A stretch of DNA of 64,000 nucleotides from UBA2784 sp964494625 (GCA_964494625.1 CAZBRT010000001.1:124001-188000), one strand, 5' to 3'. Numbered from the stretch's first letter, positions 52,687 through 61,622 are shown. Program-made: numbers and translations. Notes: a model not told the origin generated them from the letters alone.

Positions 52687-53435
52687 GCCGCACACTTGAT
52701 CATCTGCTTGACCGCAATGTCGCCTGGGCCGACGGCAAGACGCGGGCGGACCCGGAATTCTTCCGCCGCATGGCCGAGCAGCAGACACCGCATTATCTGT
52801 GGATCGGCTGCTCCGACAGCCGCGTCACCGCCAATGACGTTCTGGGCCTCGACCCCGGCGAAGTCTTTGTCCACCGCAACATCGCCAATATCGTCCACAC
52901 AAGCGATCTCAACCTTCTTTCCGTCCTTTCCTTTGCGGTCGAGCATCTGCAAGTGAAGCACGTGATCGTGTGCGGCCATTATGGCTGCGGCGGCATTGCG
53001 CGTGCGCTCAGCGAGGAGCGCGGCGCGATGCTGGACCACTGGCTGCAACCCGTCACCATGCTTTACCGAAAACACCGCGCGGTGTTCGACGCGATGCCGG
53101 CTGATGCGCGGTTCAGCCGATTGTGCGAACTCAATATCGAGATGCAGGTGCGTCGGCTCGCCGCAACGCCCATCATCGAGAATGCGTGGACGCGGGGCCA
53201 GGAGCTTCATCTGCATGGCTGGATCTACACGATCGAAGACGGCTTGATCCGTGATCTGGGGCCGCATCTTTCCGCCATCGCCGAGCGCGACAGCCTGCGG
53301 GCGCTGGATGACTGCGTGCATGCGCCCGCCGAACCGCTGAGTGGCCTGCGCAAACAGGCGCTGGCAGCCTTTGCCGGATCAGCCCGTGCGACGGACGCAG
53401 CATGCTGCGGCGGCAAATGTGGAGGTGCGTCATGA
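52683..53435 (+). CDS. Beta-class carbonic anhydrase
   Basis: A 250-residue zinc enzyme converting CO2 and water to bicarbonate. Zinc ligands C43, H99 and C102 lie in IGCSDSRVTAND and VIVCGHYGCGGI, with D45 and R47 forming the dyad. The body matches cytosolic bacterial Can/CynT-type enzymes. An unusual extension ends ATDAACCGGKCGGAS, with three cysteines, which resembles the tail of the nearby small protein. Its place inside the nar operon, overlapping the flanking genes (ATGA at both ends), is unusual. Confidence 0.92.
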   Translation: MSRTLDHLLDRNVAWADGKTRADPEFFRRMAEQQTPHYLWIGCSDSRVTANDVLGLDPGEVFVHRNIANIVHTSDLNLLSVLSFAVEHLQVKHVIVCGHYGCGGIARALSEERGAMLDHWLQPVTMLYRKHRAVFDAMPADARFSRLCELNIEMQVRRLAATPIIENAWTRGQELHLHGWIYTIEDGLIRDLGPHLSAIAERDSLRALDDCVHAPAEPLSGLRKQALAAFAGSARATDAACCGGKCGGAS

Positions 53436-54016
53436 ACCTTCTCGCCATGGACAAAGTACCCGATGCCGCATTGACCGCGCTCGTCTATCGCGCCGACGGC
53501 GTTGCTGAGCCGGGTGCAGCGCCCCTCCTCTCCCGGCTTGCGGAAAGTCTCTGCCAGCGCGGGCTGCGCGTTGCCGGTGTGATCGAGCATCTTGAGGACA
53601 ATCCCGATGGTCCGTGCGACGTGCGGCTGGAAGTGCTGGGGGCCAGGATTGGCGCCGGCAATGCCATCGCGCTTTCGGCTTCACGCGGGCGCGGCGCGCG
53701 CGGTTGCAGGCTTGATACGGACGCGCTGATGCGGGCGGTCAGTCTGACGCAAGCCGCCCTTGAGGCAGGCGCCGACATTCTCATCATTAACAAATTCGGC
53801 AAGATGGAAGCCGAAGGCAGCGGCTTTCGCCCCGTGCTGGCGGATGCCGTGATGCGCGGCATTCCGGTTGTCATCGGCGTTCCCGCCCGCAACCTTGATG
53901 CGTTCCGCGTTTTTGCGGGTGAGATGGCGGTGGAGGTGATGATCGGTGCGGCGCATCAGAATCTGGCGTCAGCCGCCCATGTCGCTTTGCAGCAACAGCC
54001 GCGCGCAGATTCATAG
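53432..54016 (+). CDS. DUF2478 family protein
   Basis: A 194-residue protein matching DUF2478 (VYRADGVAEPGA, ILIINKFGKMEAEGSGFRP). The family is predicted to have a nucleotide-binding-like fold and is frequently found near molybdenum or nitrate/nitrogenase genes. Proposed roles are in molybdenum cofactor handling, but none is proven. The ATG at 53432 overlaps the carbonic anhydrase stop. It is the last gene of the nar operon. Confidence 0.83.
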   Translation: MNLLAMDKVPDAALTALVYRADGVAEPGAAPLLSRLAESLCQRGLRVAGVIEHLEDNPDGPCDVRLEVLGARIGAGNAIALSASRGRGARGCRLDTDALMRAVSLTQAALEAGADILIINKFGKMEAEGSGFRPVLADAVMRGIPVVIGVPARNLDAFRVFAGEMAVEVMIGAAHQNLASAAHVALQQQPRADS

Positions 54017-54085
54017 AGATTTGGCTGATGCCACAATCCTGCTCAAATGCAGGCCAAACGTTCTGCTGGTCAACCGGGGGACGTC

Positions 54086-54613
54086 ATGCTGGCTTTCATC
54101 ATTCTTTCCTGTGCCGTCATTCTGAGCGCCGCAGAAACCAGCGGCCAAATCGTTGACATTGCAGTCGATGCGCCAATCGCCATTGCCCAGCACATGCCCT
54201 GCGTGCCACCCGATGGGTTTGCCGTGGTGCCGGTGAATGATGACAGCCTCATCCTTGCCAGAGGTTCAGAATACGGCATTTCCGTCTACGTCTACGATCC
54301 CGAAGGTCGGCCTGCCCCCGCTCTTGAGGGCTATCGGGTCCCCTATCTCTTGCTGGTTGGCGGGTATTTTATGGGCGGGGACATTCAAGTCTTCTGGATG
54401 CATGTGCGTGACGGATACACACTCAGTTTTGATGCGGAACTATCCAGGAAGTACTCGAAGGCTGAGGGCGCCAGCGTCATCTATTTCTCGTCATTCGAGG
54501 AAGACTGCTATCCACACTGCATCAAGCGCCAGTTCCTGCTCGAGATCGGTGAGGATCGCCGCGTGAAGCTGAATGGTGTCGAGATCTACCGCATAGACGT
54601 GTGGCGAGGCTGA
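54086..54613 (+). CDS. Secreted hypothetical protein, paralogue A
   Basis: A 175-residue protein starting MLAFIILSCAVILSAAET (signal peptide), followed by a beta-rich domain. It has Cys at MPCVPPD and EEDCYPHCIKR and ends with a LNGVEIYRIDVWRG motif. The ATG at 54086 has GGGGGACG upstream; 13 codons further out is an alternative start. It is followed one base later by a similar gene, so the pair looks like a tandem duplication. Function not recognised. Confidence 0.65.
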   Translation: MLAFIILSCAVILSAAETSGQIVDIAVDAPIAIAQHMPCVPPDGFAVVPVNDDSLILARGSEYGISVYVYDPEGRPAPALEGYRVPYLLLVGGYFMGGDIQVFWMHVRDGYTLSFDAELSRKYSKAEGASVIYFSSFEEDCYPHCIKRQFLLEIGEDRRVKLNGVEIYRIDVWRG

Positions 54614-54614
54614 C

Positions 54615-55157
54615 ATGGCGCGACTGCCTTCTGCCCTGCTCGCTTTCGCCCTTGCGGCGACACCACTTCAAGTGGACGCGGCAAGCCCTGCGGAACTCGA
54701 TATGCCGCCAACTGAGGTCCGTGCCGAGGCAGTTGATTGCATTCCCGGAGACGAATTCGCCCAACTTTCAATCGCAAAGCCACTGGTCACGGATCATGGA
54801 TTTGAAATGACATTCCATGAAACGCATTATGAGGAAAACAAGCTCGACGAGAGTCGTGAAAATTGGGCGGCGGGGTTTGTGGTTGTTGCACGCAAGGATG
54901 ACCCCGGCTCGGCGAAAGTCTTCCGCATGTGGTCGAGCCGAGAGTACATCCTTGTACTCGACCCCGGCTATTCACTGCGCGTTTCGGGAGAAACGAGTGC
55001 GGCGACACTCTCCTTCAAAACGTGGCGCTATGCGTGTGGCGGCAAGTGCCCGCCAGAGACCCACAACATTGCGGTGAACGCGGAAGGCGAGATCATATTT
55101 GACGGAGAGATTGTTGACGTGTTTCGCGGCCAGGATGACGCGAATGATAATCAATGA
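54615..55157 (+). CDS. Secreted hypothetical protein, paralogue B
   Basis: A 180-residue protein with a signal peptide (MARLPSALLAFALAATP..., cleavage near DAASP). Its mature part is beta-rich with Cys at VDCIPG and ACGGKCPPE. It ends in IFDGEIVDVFRG, a pattern like the end of the upstream gene, which also has a double-Cys segment just before it. It is likely a diverged tandem copy. It converges with the TPR gene (6-bp gap). Function not recognised. Confidence 0.68.
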   Translation: MARLPSALLAFALAATPLQVDAASPAELDMPPTEVRAEAVDCIPGDEFAQLSIAKPLVTDHGFEMTFHETHYEENKLDESRENWAAGFVVVARKDDPGSAKVFRMWSSREYILVLDPGYSLRVSGETSAATLSFKTWRYACGGKCPPETHNIAVNAEGEIIFDGEIVDVFRGQDDANDNQ

Positions 55158-55163
55158 ATTCTC

Positions 55164-56345
55164 TCAAGGCGTCGGTGCCACCGGCACCCACCTTTCTATG
55201 TCGGCCATTTGCCTTGCGATGTCTGCGTCATGGCTGATTGCCATCTCGAAATCTTCCCGTGCCAAATTTTCACGTCCCAGCGCCTTGTAGATCAGGTACC
55301 GAACGTAACGAGAGCGCGACGATCCATCCACTGCTATGGCACGGCTTGCAATGATCTGGGCGCCGTTCGCATCGCCTGTGAACAGCAAGGCAAGCGCCAA
55401 ATTGCCAAGAACGCGCGAACGATCTGGGTGAATCCTCGCCGCCCTCTCGCAATCTTGCCGTGCAAGATGAAACTCCATGCCAACGCTGATGCGCGAGAGA
55501 CAGCGGTTGCCCAGCGCCTCGGCGTCCTCACGCCACAATAGCGCGGCGGAATACTCGTCAATCGCCTCGTCGTAGCGGCGAAGGTCGTCAAGGGTTCTGG
55601 CTCTGCCGAAATGCGCGTCAAAATTCCACGGTCGCTGCAGCAGTACGACGTCAAAATCGGCAAGCGAGCCAGCCGGATCGCCCCTGTAACGACGGGTATC
55701 ACCCCGATAAAGTCGAAAGAGATGATTGTTGGGGGCGCGAGTGATTGCCTCATTCAGCTGGGCCTGGCCCAAGCTCCAATCTCCATTTTCGTCCATTGCT
55801 TCGATGCGGGCGAGTGTGAAGTATAGCCATGGATGCTCAGGAGCAACTCTTCGGGCGCGGGGCAGGTAATCATCCCCGACTTCGGATGCCCATTCCTGTT
55901 CCAGAAGCATCGCATATAACAGCAACGCAATCACGTGATCCGGATTGTGCCGCATGGCAGCCTCAAGATCGGCATACTGGGCGGAAGTGGTTTCGTACGT
56001 GGGAAGACCGGCCTCGTCTCGCCAGAGCGCGCGCGCCACATAGGCTTCGGCATTTGTTTGATCGACCGCTGTTGCCCTGTCAAAATTTGCCACGGCCTGA
56101 GGGAAAGCGCCGATCATCTGATAGGCACCACCCCGCCATACCAGCACCATGGATTGCTGGCGCGTGCTGTCGAACACACCCAACTCAAGCAGCGTGTCGC
56201 ACGCGGCAATTGCCTGGAGGGGCGGATCATTTTCGCATGCCCGAAGAAGTTCGGAACGGGTCCCGGGTTCACCTGCCGCGACCGGCAGCATTCCTCCCTG
56301 CAGCCACGCTGCAAGGACCAAAAGGGAATATCCGATGGCTCTCAT
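55164..56345 (-). CDS. Periplasmic tetratricopeptide-repeat protein
   Basis: A 393-residue protein with a signal peptide (MRAIGYSLLVLAAWLQGG..., cleavage near VAAGEP). It then has a helical scaffold of TPR-like repeats: examples are AYQMIGAFPQAVANFDRAT and RTLDDLRRYDEAIDEYSAAL, with the usual Trp/Leu/Gly/Ala/Pro spacing. It probably acts as a protein-interaction scaffold in the periplasm. The partner is unknown. It faces away from the HD-domain gene. Confidence 0.82.
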   Translation of the reverse strand: MRAIGYSLLVLAAWLQGGMLPVAAGEPGTRSELLRACENDPPLQAIAACDTLLELGVFDSTRQQSMVLVWRGGAYQMIGAFPQAVANFDRATAVDQTNAEAYVARALWRDEAGLPTYETTSAQYADLEAAMRHNPDHVIALLLYAMLLEQEWASEVGDDYLPRARRVAPEHPWLYFTLARIEAMDENGDWSLGQAQLNEAITRAPNNHLFRLYRGDTRRYRGDPAGSLADFDVVLLQRPWNFDAHFGRARTLDDLRRYDEAIDEYSAALLWREDAEALGNRCLSRISVGMEFHLARQDCERAARIHPDRSRVLGNLALALLFTGDANGAQIIASRAIAVDGSSRSRYVRYLIYKALGRENLAREDFEMAISHDADIARQMADIERWVPVAPTP

Positions 56346-56438
56346 GGCGACGCCCCGCTTCGCCCATGGATTGTTCAGTCCGCTCCCTTGATGGTAGTAA
56401 GGGGTTCATGTCATTTCCGTGGCGGTCATTGAGCAAAG

Positions 56439-57086
56439 ATGATGACGAAGGGCGACGACCTCGCAAGCCGCTGGAAGCGTGATATCGCGGGCTTGCCGCG
56501 CGGCGACATTGCGTGTGCTGCCGCTTTCGGCGAAATCATGGCGCTTTATGGTGAGAGCCGCCGCCGCTATCACGGGATTGGGCATTTGCAGGCGCTGTTC
56601 GCACTTCTTGACACCCATGTGCCCCAATCTGTTGATCGCACGCCGCTCCACTTTGCTGTGTGGTGGCATGATGCGATCCATGATCCGGGCTTACGGGACA
56701 ATGAGGAAAAGAGTGCCGCGCTTGCCCGGCTGCATCTTGAGGCGATGGGGGCCGAGCCTGCGCTGACTGCCCATGTGTGCGAGCTTATCCTGGCGACGCG
56801 CAACCATTGGGAGGGTGCGCCCATGGGAGATGGTGACTTTTTTCTGGACGCGGACATTGCCATTCTGGGCGCATCTCCGGCCACCTATCAGCGCTATACA
56901 GCCGCCGTGCGTGCCGAATATGCGCATCTTGACGACACGACCTTTGGCGCAGGGCGCAGTGCCTTTCTGAAGGGCGCGCTCTTGCGGCCCCGTTTGTTCC
57001 GCACGCAGATCTTTGCCGGTGCGTTCGAAGCGCAGGCGCGCGCCAACATGGCAGCGGAACTCCTGCGGTTGCAGGCAATCGCTTAG
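56439..57086 (+). CDS. HD-superfamily metal-dependent phosphohydrolase
   Basis: A 215-residue cytosolic protein with an HD-type metal site: RRYHGIGHLQALF, AVWWHDAIHDP and the conserved NEEKSAALAR block. These are typical of the COG4339-like predicted hydrolase family. The substrate is unknown. Two adjacent ATGs (56439, 56442) are equivalent. The 3' end overlaps a convergent membrane-protein gene by 4 bp. Confidence 0.82.
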   Translation: MMTKGDDLASRWKRDIAGLPRGDIACAAAFGEIMALYGESRRRYHGIGHLQALFALLDTHVPQSVDRTPLHFAVWWHDAIHDPGLRDNEEKSAALARLHLEAMGAEPALTAHVCELILATRNHWEGAPMGDGDFFLDADIAILGASPATYQRYTAAVRAEYAHLDDTTFGAGRSAFLKGALLRPRLFRTQIFAGAFEAQARANMAAELLRLQAIA

Positions 57087-57457
57087 CGCGCCCGCGTGCT
57101 CCACCAGGCAATCGCGAAGGCGATCATCAGCGCGCCGTCAATCAGGCTGCCATAGAAAAGCGGGCCTTGGCTCATGCGCCCCGCCAGATAAAGCGCCAGA
57201 CCCGGGGCGAAGAAGGCGATCTTTTCGCCAATCGTCACCAGCATCAGGAGGCGGTAGCGCGCTGGGTCGGTCGCGATCAGGAGAAACGCCAATTGCCAGA
57301 CAAGGGCCGTGCCCGCAAAGCCATAGAAGAATGCCGCATAGGGCGCGGCAGGGTCGCCATCGGGCATTGTTGGTCCCGCAAAAAGCATGGGCGTGAGAAC
57401 CACCAGCCCATAGAGCCCGGCCACCAGATAAATCCAACGCGCCAGTTTCATGTTCAT
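57083..57457 (-). CDS. Small membrane protein
   Basis: A 124-residue protein with about four hydrophobic segments (IYLVAGLYGLVVLTPML; AFFYGFAGTALVWQLAFLLI; LMLVTIGEKIAFFAPGLALY; LIDGALMIAFAIAWW). The ATG at 57457 (MNMKLARW) is preferred to starts further upstream. Function not recognised. Converges with the HD gene with a 4-bp overlap. Confidence 0.65.
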   Translation of the reverse strand: MNMKLARWIYLVAGLYGLVVLTPMLFAGPTMPDGDPAAPYAAFFYGFAGTALVWQLAFLLIATDPARYRLLMLVTIGEKIAFFAPGLALYLAGRMSQGPLFYGSLIDGALMIAFAIAWWSTRAR

Positions 57458-57654
57458 ACTCCCGTTCACCGCGCCTTGACCCCACGCAAGTACCTTTCCC
57501 GGCATGGCTTGCGTCACAAAACTGGCGCGCAAGGCGAGCCCCGGCAAGTCTGAAATCCGGACCGGCTGCGGCCACGGCCCGCTTGACGTCTCGCCCGGGC
57601 GGGATCAGCCTCACCCCGAGGCCCATCTGGGCTCCAAGAATCGGGGAGAGTTCC

Positions 57655-58932
57655 ATGTTCCTTTTTGCGCGTCTTTCTGCTGCCGCTGCTGCGGTGGCGG
57701 CTGTTCTTCTGTTCGCGCCTTCTGCCATGGCGGCTGATTGCCCCTATGACGCGCAAGGCGTGGTTGCGGGGGATGGCGAAGCACTCGTCTGCAGCTGCCC
57801 TGCCAATGACAGCACGGGCGCGCTCTACGGCACGGGGCGCTATACGCGCGATTCAAAAATCTGCACCGCTGCCATCCATGCAGGCGCCGTGACGCCAGCG
57901 GGCGGCGAGGTCTCGGTCTATCTCGGCGCGGCATGCGACGACTTCAAAGCTTCGTCGCAGAATGGCGTGACGTCGAGTGCGTGGTCAGCCTATCCCGGCA
58001 CGTACGGCTTTACCTGGCCGCTGCCTGCATGCGGTCTTGCAACGACAGTGGCGGCGCCCACGGACGGCACCGTGTGGTGCCCGGAAAATGCCATGAATGT
58101 GGCGGCCGGCGCGGATGGCAGCTTTGCCTGCTCGTGTGCGCCCAATGTTTCGACTTTGGGTGCTGTCTATGGCTCGGGCCGCTATACGAACGACTCCAAC
58201 ATCTGCACCGCTGCTCTTCACGCAGGCGCTGTGGATGCGGCAGCCGGCGGCGCGGTGACGCTTTACCTCGGCAATGGCTGCGGCAGCTTTACAGGGTCGA
58301 CCGCCAACAACGTGACCACGCGGAACTGGTCGTCTTTCCCCATTACATTCGGGTTTGCTTCGCCGCTTCCGGAATGTGCGGCAGAGGTGACACCGCCGGT
58401 TGTGGGCTCAACCACGCCGACTGCGCCTGCACCCGCAGTCGATGCCCCGCCCGCACAAGGCGCCAATGATGGTCCCGCCGAATGGCAGGCGCGCGCCGAA
58501 CTTTATGCGGCCGCCCTTCCCGAACCGCTGGCGGGCTGGGAAGCAACCTCGCGCAATGCCATGTGGGAAAATTCCGACATGACGGGCAAGCATGTTTCCG
58601 GCACGCGCACCTACAAGGAAGGTGGCGGCATGCAGTCGGACATCTTCATCGAGATCAGCAATGCGCCGGACGGCACGCCGCACGGCACCACCCAGCGGAT
58701 GTGGGAGGATGAGGCCTATCGCGCGTCACGCAGCGCCGTTCTGGGCGAAGTGGCGGGCAGGCCCGCACTGATCCAGACGGAAGGCGGCGACGAGCGGATC
58801 GTGTTCCGCATGGCGTCGGGCCTTTTCGTGTCGGTCGGCCGTCTTGGTTCGCACACGACAACGCGCGAGGACATCGACATTTATATCGCTGCCCTCGACT
58901 TTGCGAAGATCGAAGCTCTGCCGATGCGGTGA
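57655..58932 (+). CDS. Secreted protein with two LCCL-like domains
   Basis: A 425-residue exported protein (signal peptide ending near AMAAD). Two repeated modules of about 90 residues (about 27-130 and 140-245) share the pattern VCSC/ACSC, then LYGTGRYTRDSKICTAAIHA (VYGSGRYTNDSNICTAALHA in the second), then SVYLG/TLYLG. They end with NGVTSSAW/NNVTTRNW and ECA-type Cys, as in LCCL domains. LCCL modules are mainly known in eukaryotic secreted proteins, with bacterial examples known. A Pro/Ala linker (about 250-275) leads to a C-terminal domain with WENSDMTGKHVSGTRTY. The ATG at 57655 has GGGGAGAG upstream. Confidence 0.82.
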   Translation: MFLFARLSAAAAAVAAVLLFAPSAMAADCPYDAQGVVAGDGEALVCSCPANDSTGALYGTGRYTRDSKICTAAIHAGAVTPAGGEVSVYLGAACDDFKASSQNGVTSSAWSAYPGTYGFTWPLPACGLATTVAAPTDGTVWCPENAMNVAAGADGSFACSCAPNVSTLGAVYGSGRYTNDSNICTAALHAGAVDAAAGGAVTLYLGNGCGSFTGSTANNVTTRNWSSFPITFGFASPLPECAAEVTPPVVGSTTPTAPAPAVDAPPAQGANDGPAEWQARAELYAAALPEPLAGWEATSRNAMWENSDMTGKHVSGTRTYKEGGGMQSDIFIEISNAPDGTPHGTTQRMWEDEAYRASRSAVLGEVAGRPALIQTEGGDERIVFRMASGLFVSVGRLGSHTTTREDIDIYIAALDFAKIEALPMR

Positions 58933-58942
58933 GGCGGGGGCG

Positions 58943-59305
58943 GTGAGGGTTGCGCTCGCGCTTTTCCTGCTTGCTCTGACGCTTGCCCTGCCTGGGTGCT
59001 ACAAAGGCATGGGCAACACGGCGGAGCGCTGCATAGCGTATGATGACTCACGTCCTTGGCGGCGGCTTGACGAGCCGCCGCCGAACGCGCCCGCGCTTCG
59101 GCTTCTTGCAGATGCGACGGGGCAGCCTCCGGGCAGCGCTGAAACAAGGATTGAACGCTGGATCGAACTGCCTACCGGCGAATTGCGGCTTTGCCGGACT
59201 GATGACGAGAGACATTCGAATGTCGGCGCATGGTGGGAATTTTCAACCGGACCGAATCCCGTGATCGTGAATAGCGACGGATGGCTGTACGTCACTGTTG
59301 GTTGA
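58943..59305 (+). CDS. Small putative lipoprotein
   Basis: A 120-residue protein with a GTG start at 58943, a hydrophobic leader and a lipobox LPGC followed by YKGMG. This predicts lipid attachment at the Cys. The mature part is polar with a Trp/Glu-rich end (GAWWEFSTG) and a second Cys pair. It begins 10 nt after the LCCL protein stop and is probably in the same transcript. Function not recognised. Confidence 0.6.
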   Translation: MRVALALFLLALTLALPGCYKGMGNTAERCIAYDDSRPWRRLDEPPPNAPALRLLADATGQPPGSAETRIERWIELPTGELRLCRTDDERHSNVGAWWEFSTGPNPVIVNSDGWLYVTVG

Positions 59306-59601
59306 ACCCGCCTTGCCGCAATGAACGGCGCAGCATCAGATTATCGCCGCGCGTGGAGGCAAGGATCATCAGGAATGTCGCGGCGCTGACAATGGCGCCC
59401 AGCACACGCGCGGGAAATGATCCGGCGCCGGCATAAGCCGAGAACCGGGTCAAGAGGCACAAACTCATTGCGCGGTTCGACGAAGGCTCACCGTGAGGGA
59501 CGCCGTGATCTGCATGAATGCAGCTCACAGGCCTCCTCGTCCTGAGCCTTCGTCGAAGGATGCATCGCGCTGATGCGGCACGCCGCTCGGTGAGCGCTTC
59601 C
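59306..59601. other. 296-bp intergenic region with an inverted repeat
   Basis: No supported gene. It contains one long imperfect inverted repeat (59476-59557, listed separately). Between convergent genes. No clear terminator with a T-run was seen. Confidence 0.5.
59476..59557. repeat. REP-like inverted repeat
   Basis: Left arm TTCGACGAAGGCTCA plus CCGTGAGG (59476-59498) and right arm CCTCGTCC plus TGAGCCTTCGTCGAA (59535-59557). The inner 15 bases of each arm (TTCGACGAAGGCTCA and TGAGCCTTCGTCGAA) are perfect complements. The loop is 36 nt. The CTTCG(T/A)CGAAGG-type arms are a frequent dispersed repeat in alphaproteobacteria, and CCTTCGTCGAA also occurs at about 15670. Confidence 0.65.
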
Positions 59602-61008
59602 CTACCCTGCCTGCTTCACCAATTTCTGCAGATTGGCGATTGCGGGCATGATGGCGGCGTTCACGCGTTTGAGGATCGCCTGTTTCTCCGCGTCATCGGG
59701 CGCCACATTGCCTGCAAGTTTGCCTGCGGGATTGAGACGTGTCGCCGTCTGCCACGCCACAAGAGCAGGATGCGACAGGGCCGCGCCCTCACTCATCAGA
59801 TTGCCCAGAAGTGTTGCGGGCCAATCCTCCACCCGATCAGGAAAGGGCACCGGCGGGCACAGGCGGTTCTTTTCAGCCTCATCTTTGCCATGCGCCTCGA
59901 CCCAGGCGGCCATGGCTCCGCTCAAGACCACATTGGGCACGCGCACCATCTGCAGCAGGATGCGGTTGCCCGCAAAAACCGGCTCGGGCGGGCGCGACGT
60001 AAACGCCTTGGCTGTGCAGTTGATGTAAAGCGGGTTGCCCGCAATCTCATGCAGGCCTTCGTCAAAGCGCAGGCCCCGGCCCGTCACCGCGCGCACATGG
60101 CCCTTGCGCACCACGCGCCTGACGCGGCGAAGTTCTGCCACCTCGCCCTCCGATATGGTCGGATAGTGGAACATTTCCGCCTTCACCGAATGATCAACGC
60201 GCAGGAAGATGCCCGCCTTTTCCAGCGTGAGGCAGAGGTCGTGGGCCGTAGGGGCGGTCGCAGATGCCTCCATCATGGTCGCAAAGCCGCCCACGGTTTC
60301 AGTGAAGAACTCGACGCCGGGCTGCGTGTGCCTGCGGTTCCACAACCAGGTCTCGCGCGGCTTTATCCAGATGATGTCGTCTGGTGCGGCGCCTGACTGA
60401 AGCAGGAACACAATCGTATCCATTGACGTTTTGCCCGCGCCGATCACCACGAAGGGCTTCGGCATGGCGCCCTCACGCATCCACAAGGCGGGCAGCGCGT
60501 TGGGCGGCACAAGCTCCACCCCCTCGGCCACATCGAAGGCGGGGCGATGGGTTGCGGGAACAACCGTGCCGATGAACGTCGCATCCACAAAGCGGCGGCG
60601 CACGTTCACGCGCATTTCATTGCCCGAAAGAAGCGAGACGATGCGGCCATCACCGTCATGCGAAGACATCGGCAGATAGGCAACGCGGCCCGATGGCAGC
60701 AGATGCTGGCGCATCACCGCATCAAAATAGGCGGCGACTTCGGGACCTGTTGCCAGCTCGTAGAGACCCGCATTGAGGCCAACCGCATCCTTGGCGCCGC
60801 TGCCCAGCATGCGCGAGGCGACGCCATAGGACGCCGAAGGCTGATGCAGCGCGACAAAGGGATAGGCATCGTTCCAGTGGCCGCCGGGCCGTGCGTGGCG
60901 GTCGACGATGGTGATGTGCGCATCCGTTTCGGCCAGAAGCGTATCGGCAAAGGCAAGACCCAACGCACCCGCGCCGGTGATCAGGTAATCTGTGGTAATG
61001 GCGGTCAT
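59602..61008 (-). CDS. FAD/NAD(P)-dependent oxidoreductase
   Basis: A 468-residue flavoprotein with an N-terminal FAD-binding GAGALGLAFADTLL, an internal second GxGxxG (FVVIGAGKTSMDTIVF) for NAD(P), and the block GGHWNDAYPFVALHQPSASYG. The dinucleotide folds resemble the flavin-containing/ornithine-monooxygenase-like group, but specific motifs are not decisive. It is the last gene of a four-gene minus-strand set with two VOC proteins and an NTF2-like protein. Substrate unknown. Confidence 0.78.
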   Translation of the reverse strand: MTAITTDYLITGAGALGLAFADTLLAETDAHITIVDRHARPGGHWNDAYPFVALHQPSASYGVASRMLGSGAKDAVGLNAGLYELATGPEVAAYFDAVMRQHLLPSGRVAYLPMSSHDGDGRIVSLLSGNEMRVNVRRRFVDATFIGTVVPATHRPAFDVAEGVELVPPNALPALWMREGAMPKPFVVIGAGKTSMDTIVFLLQSGAAPDDIIWIKPRETWLWNRRHTQPGVEFFTETVGGFATMMEASATAPTAHDLCLTLEKAGIFLRVDHSVKAEMFHYPTISEGEVAELRRVRRVVRKGHVRAVTGRGLRFDEGLHEIAGNPLYINCTAKAFTSRPPEPVFAGNRILLQMVRVPNVVLSGAMAAWVEAHGKDEAEKNRLCPPVPFPDRVEDWPATLLGNLMSEGAALSHPALVAWQTATRLNPAGKLAGNVAPDDAEKQAILKRVNAAIMPAIANLQKLVKQAG

Positions 61009-61095
61009 TTGTGCCCGGTTGCGCGCGAGATGTTTGCGGCGCTCAAGCTAGCGTGTCCGCCCCGCGCGGCAAGGCCGAATGCATCACGCCCCGCA

Positions 61096-61572
61096 TCACA
61101 TCGGCTGCCAGAGTTCGATGGCGTTGCCTTCCGGATCATGGATACGCGCAAAGCGGCCATAGGGATAGGGCGTGGGGTCGGGCGTCACATCGATGCCGTC
61201 GGCCGCCAATTGCACCATCATCACATCAAGATCACGCACGCGGAAGTTCAGCATGAACTGCTTTTCGGGATTGCCGAAATAGTCCGTCTTCTCCTCGAAC
61301 GGGGCAAAGACAGTCGGCCCCGCCAGCGTGTGCCAGGGCAATTCACCCTCGGCCTGCGGAGCAGGATCAATGCCCAGATGAAGGCGATACCATTGCGCCA
61401 GCGCTGCGGGATCCTTCGCGCGGAAGAAGAAGCCGCCAATGCCCAGCACTTTCTCTCGCGCGACTTGAGAGGCGGGCGCAGCAGGCGTGTCGGCCAATAC
61501 GCTTGTCGCCGCAGCCAAGGGCGCTGCCGCGATCACGCCAATGATCGTGCGGCGGGAAATGTGTTCGGTCAC
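61096..61572 (-). CDS. Tat-exported glyoxalase/VOC-family protein
   Basis: A 158-residue protein starting at a GTG (61572) with a twin-arginine-like signal (SRRTIIGVIAAAPLAAAT). A single vicinal-oxygen-chelate domain follows (GIGGFFFRAKDPAALAQWYR, RIHDPEGNAIELWQPM). VOC proteins of this size usually act as dimers. The Tat signal implies export of a folded, probably metal-bearing protein. It follows the PhnB-like gene by 50 nt on the same strand. Function unknown. Confidence 0.78.
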   Translation of the reverse strand: MTEHISRRTIIGVIAAAPLAAATSVLADTPAAPASQVAREKVLGIGGFFFRAKDPAALAQWYRLHLGIDPAPQAEGELPWHTLAGPTVFAPFEEKTDYFGNPEKQFMLNFRVRDLDVMMVQLAADGIDVTPDPTPYPYGRFARIHDPEGNAIELWQPM

Positions 61573-61622
61573 GGTGTCATCACCTCTGCGTTTCCGGGTT
61601 CCTGCGCAACGCTGCGCGCGCA

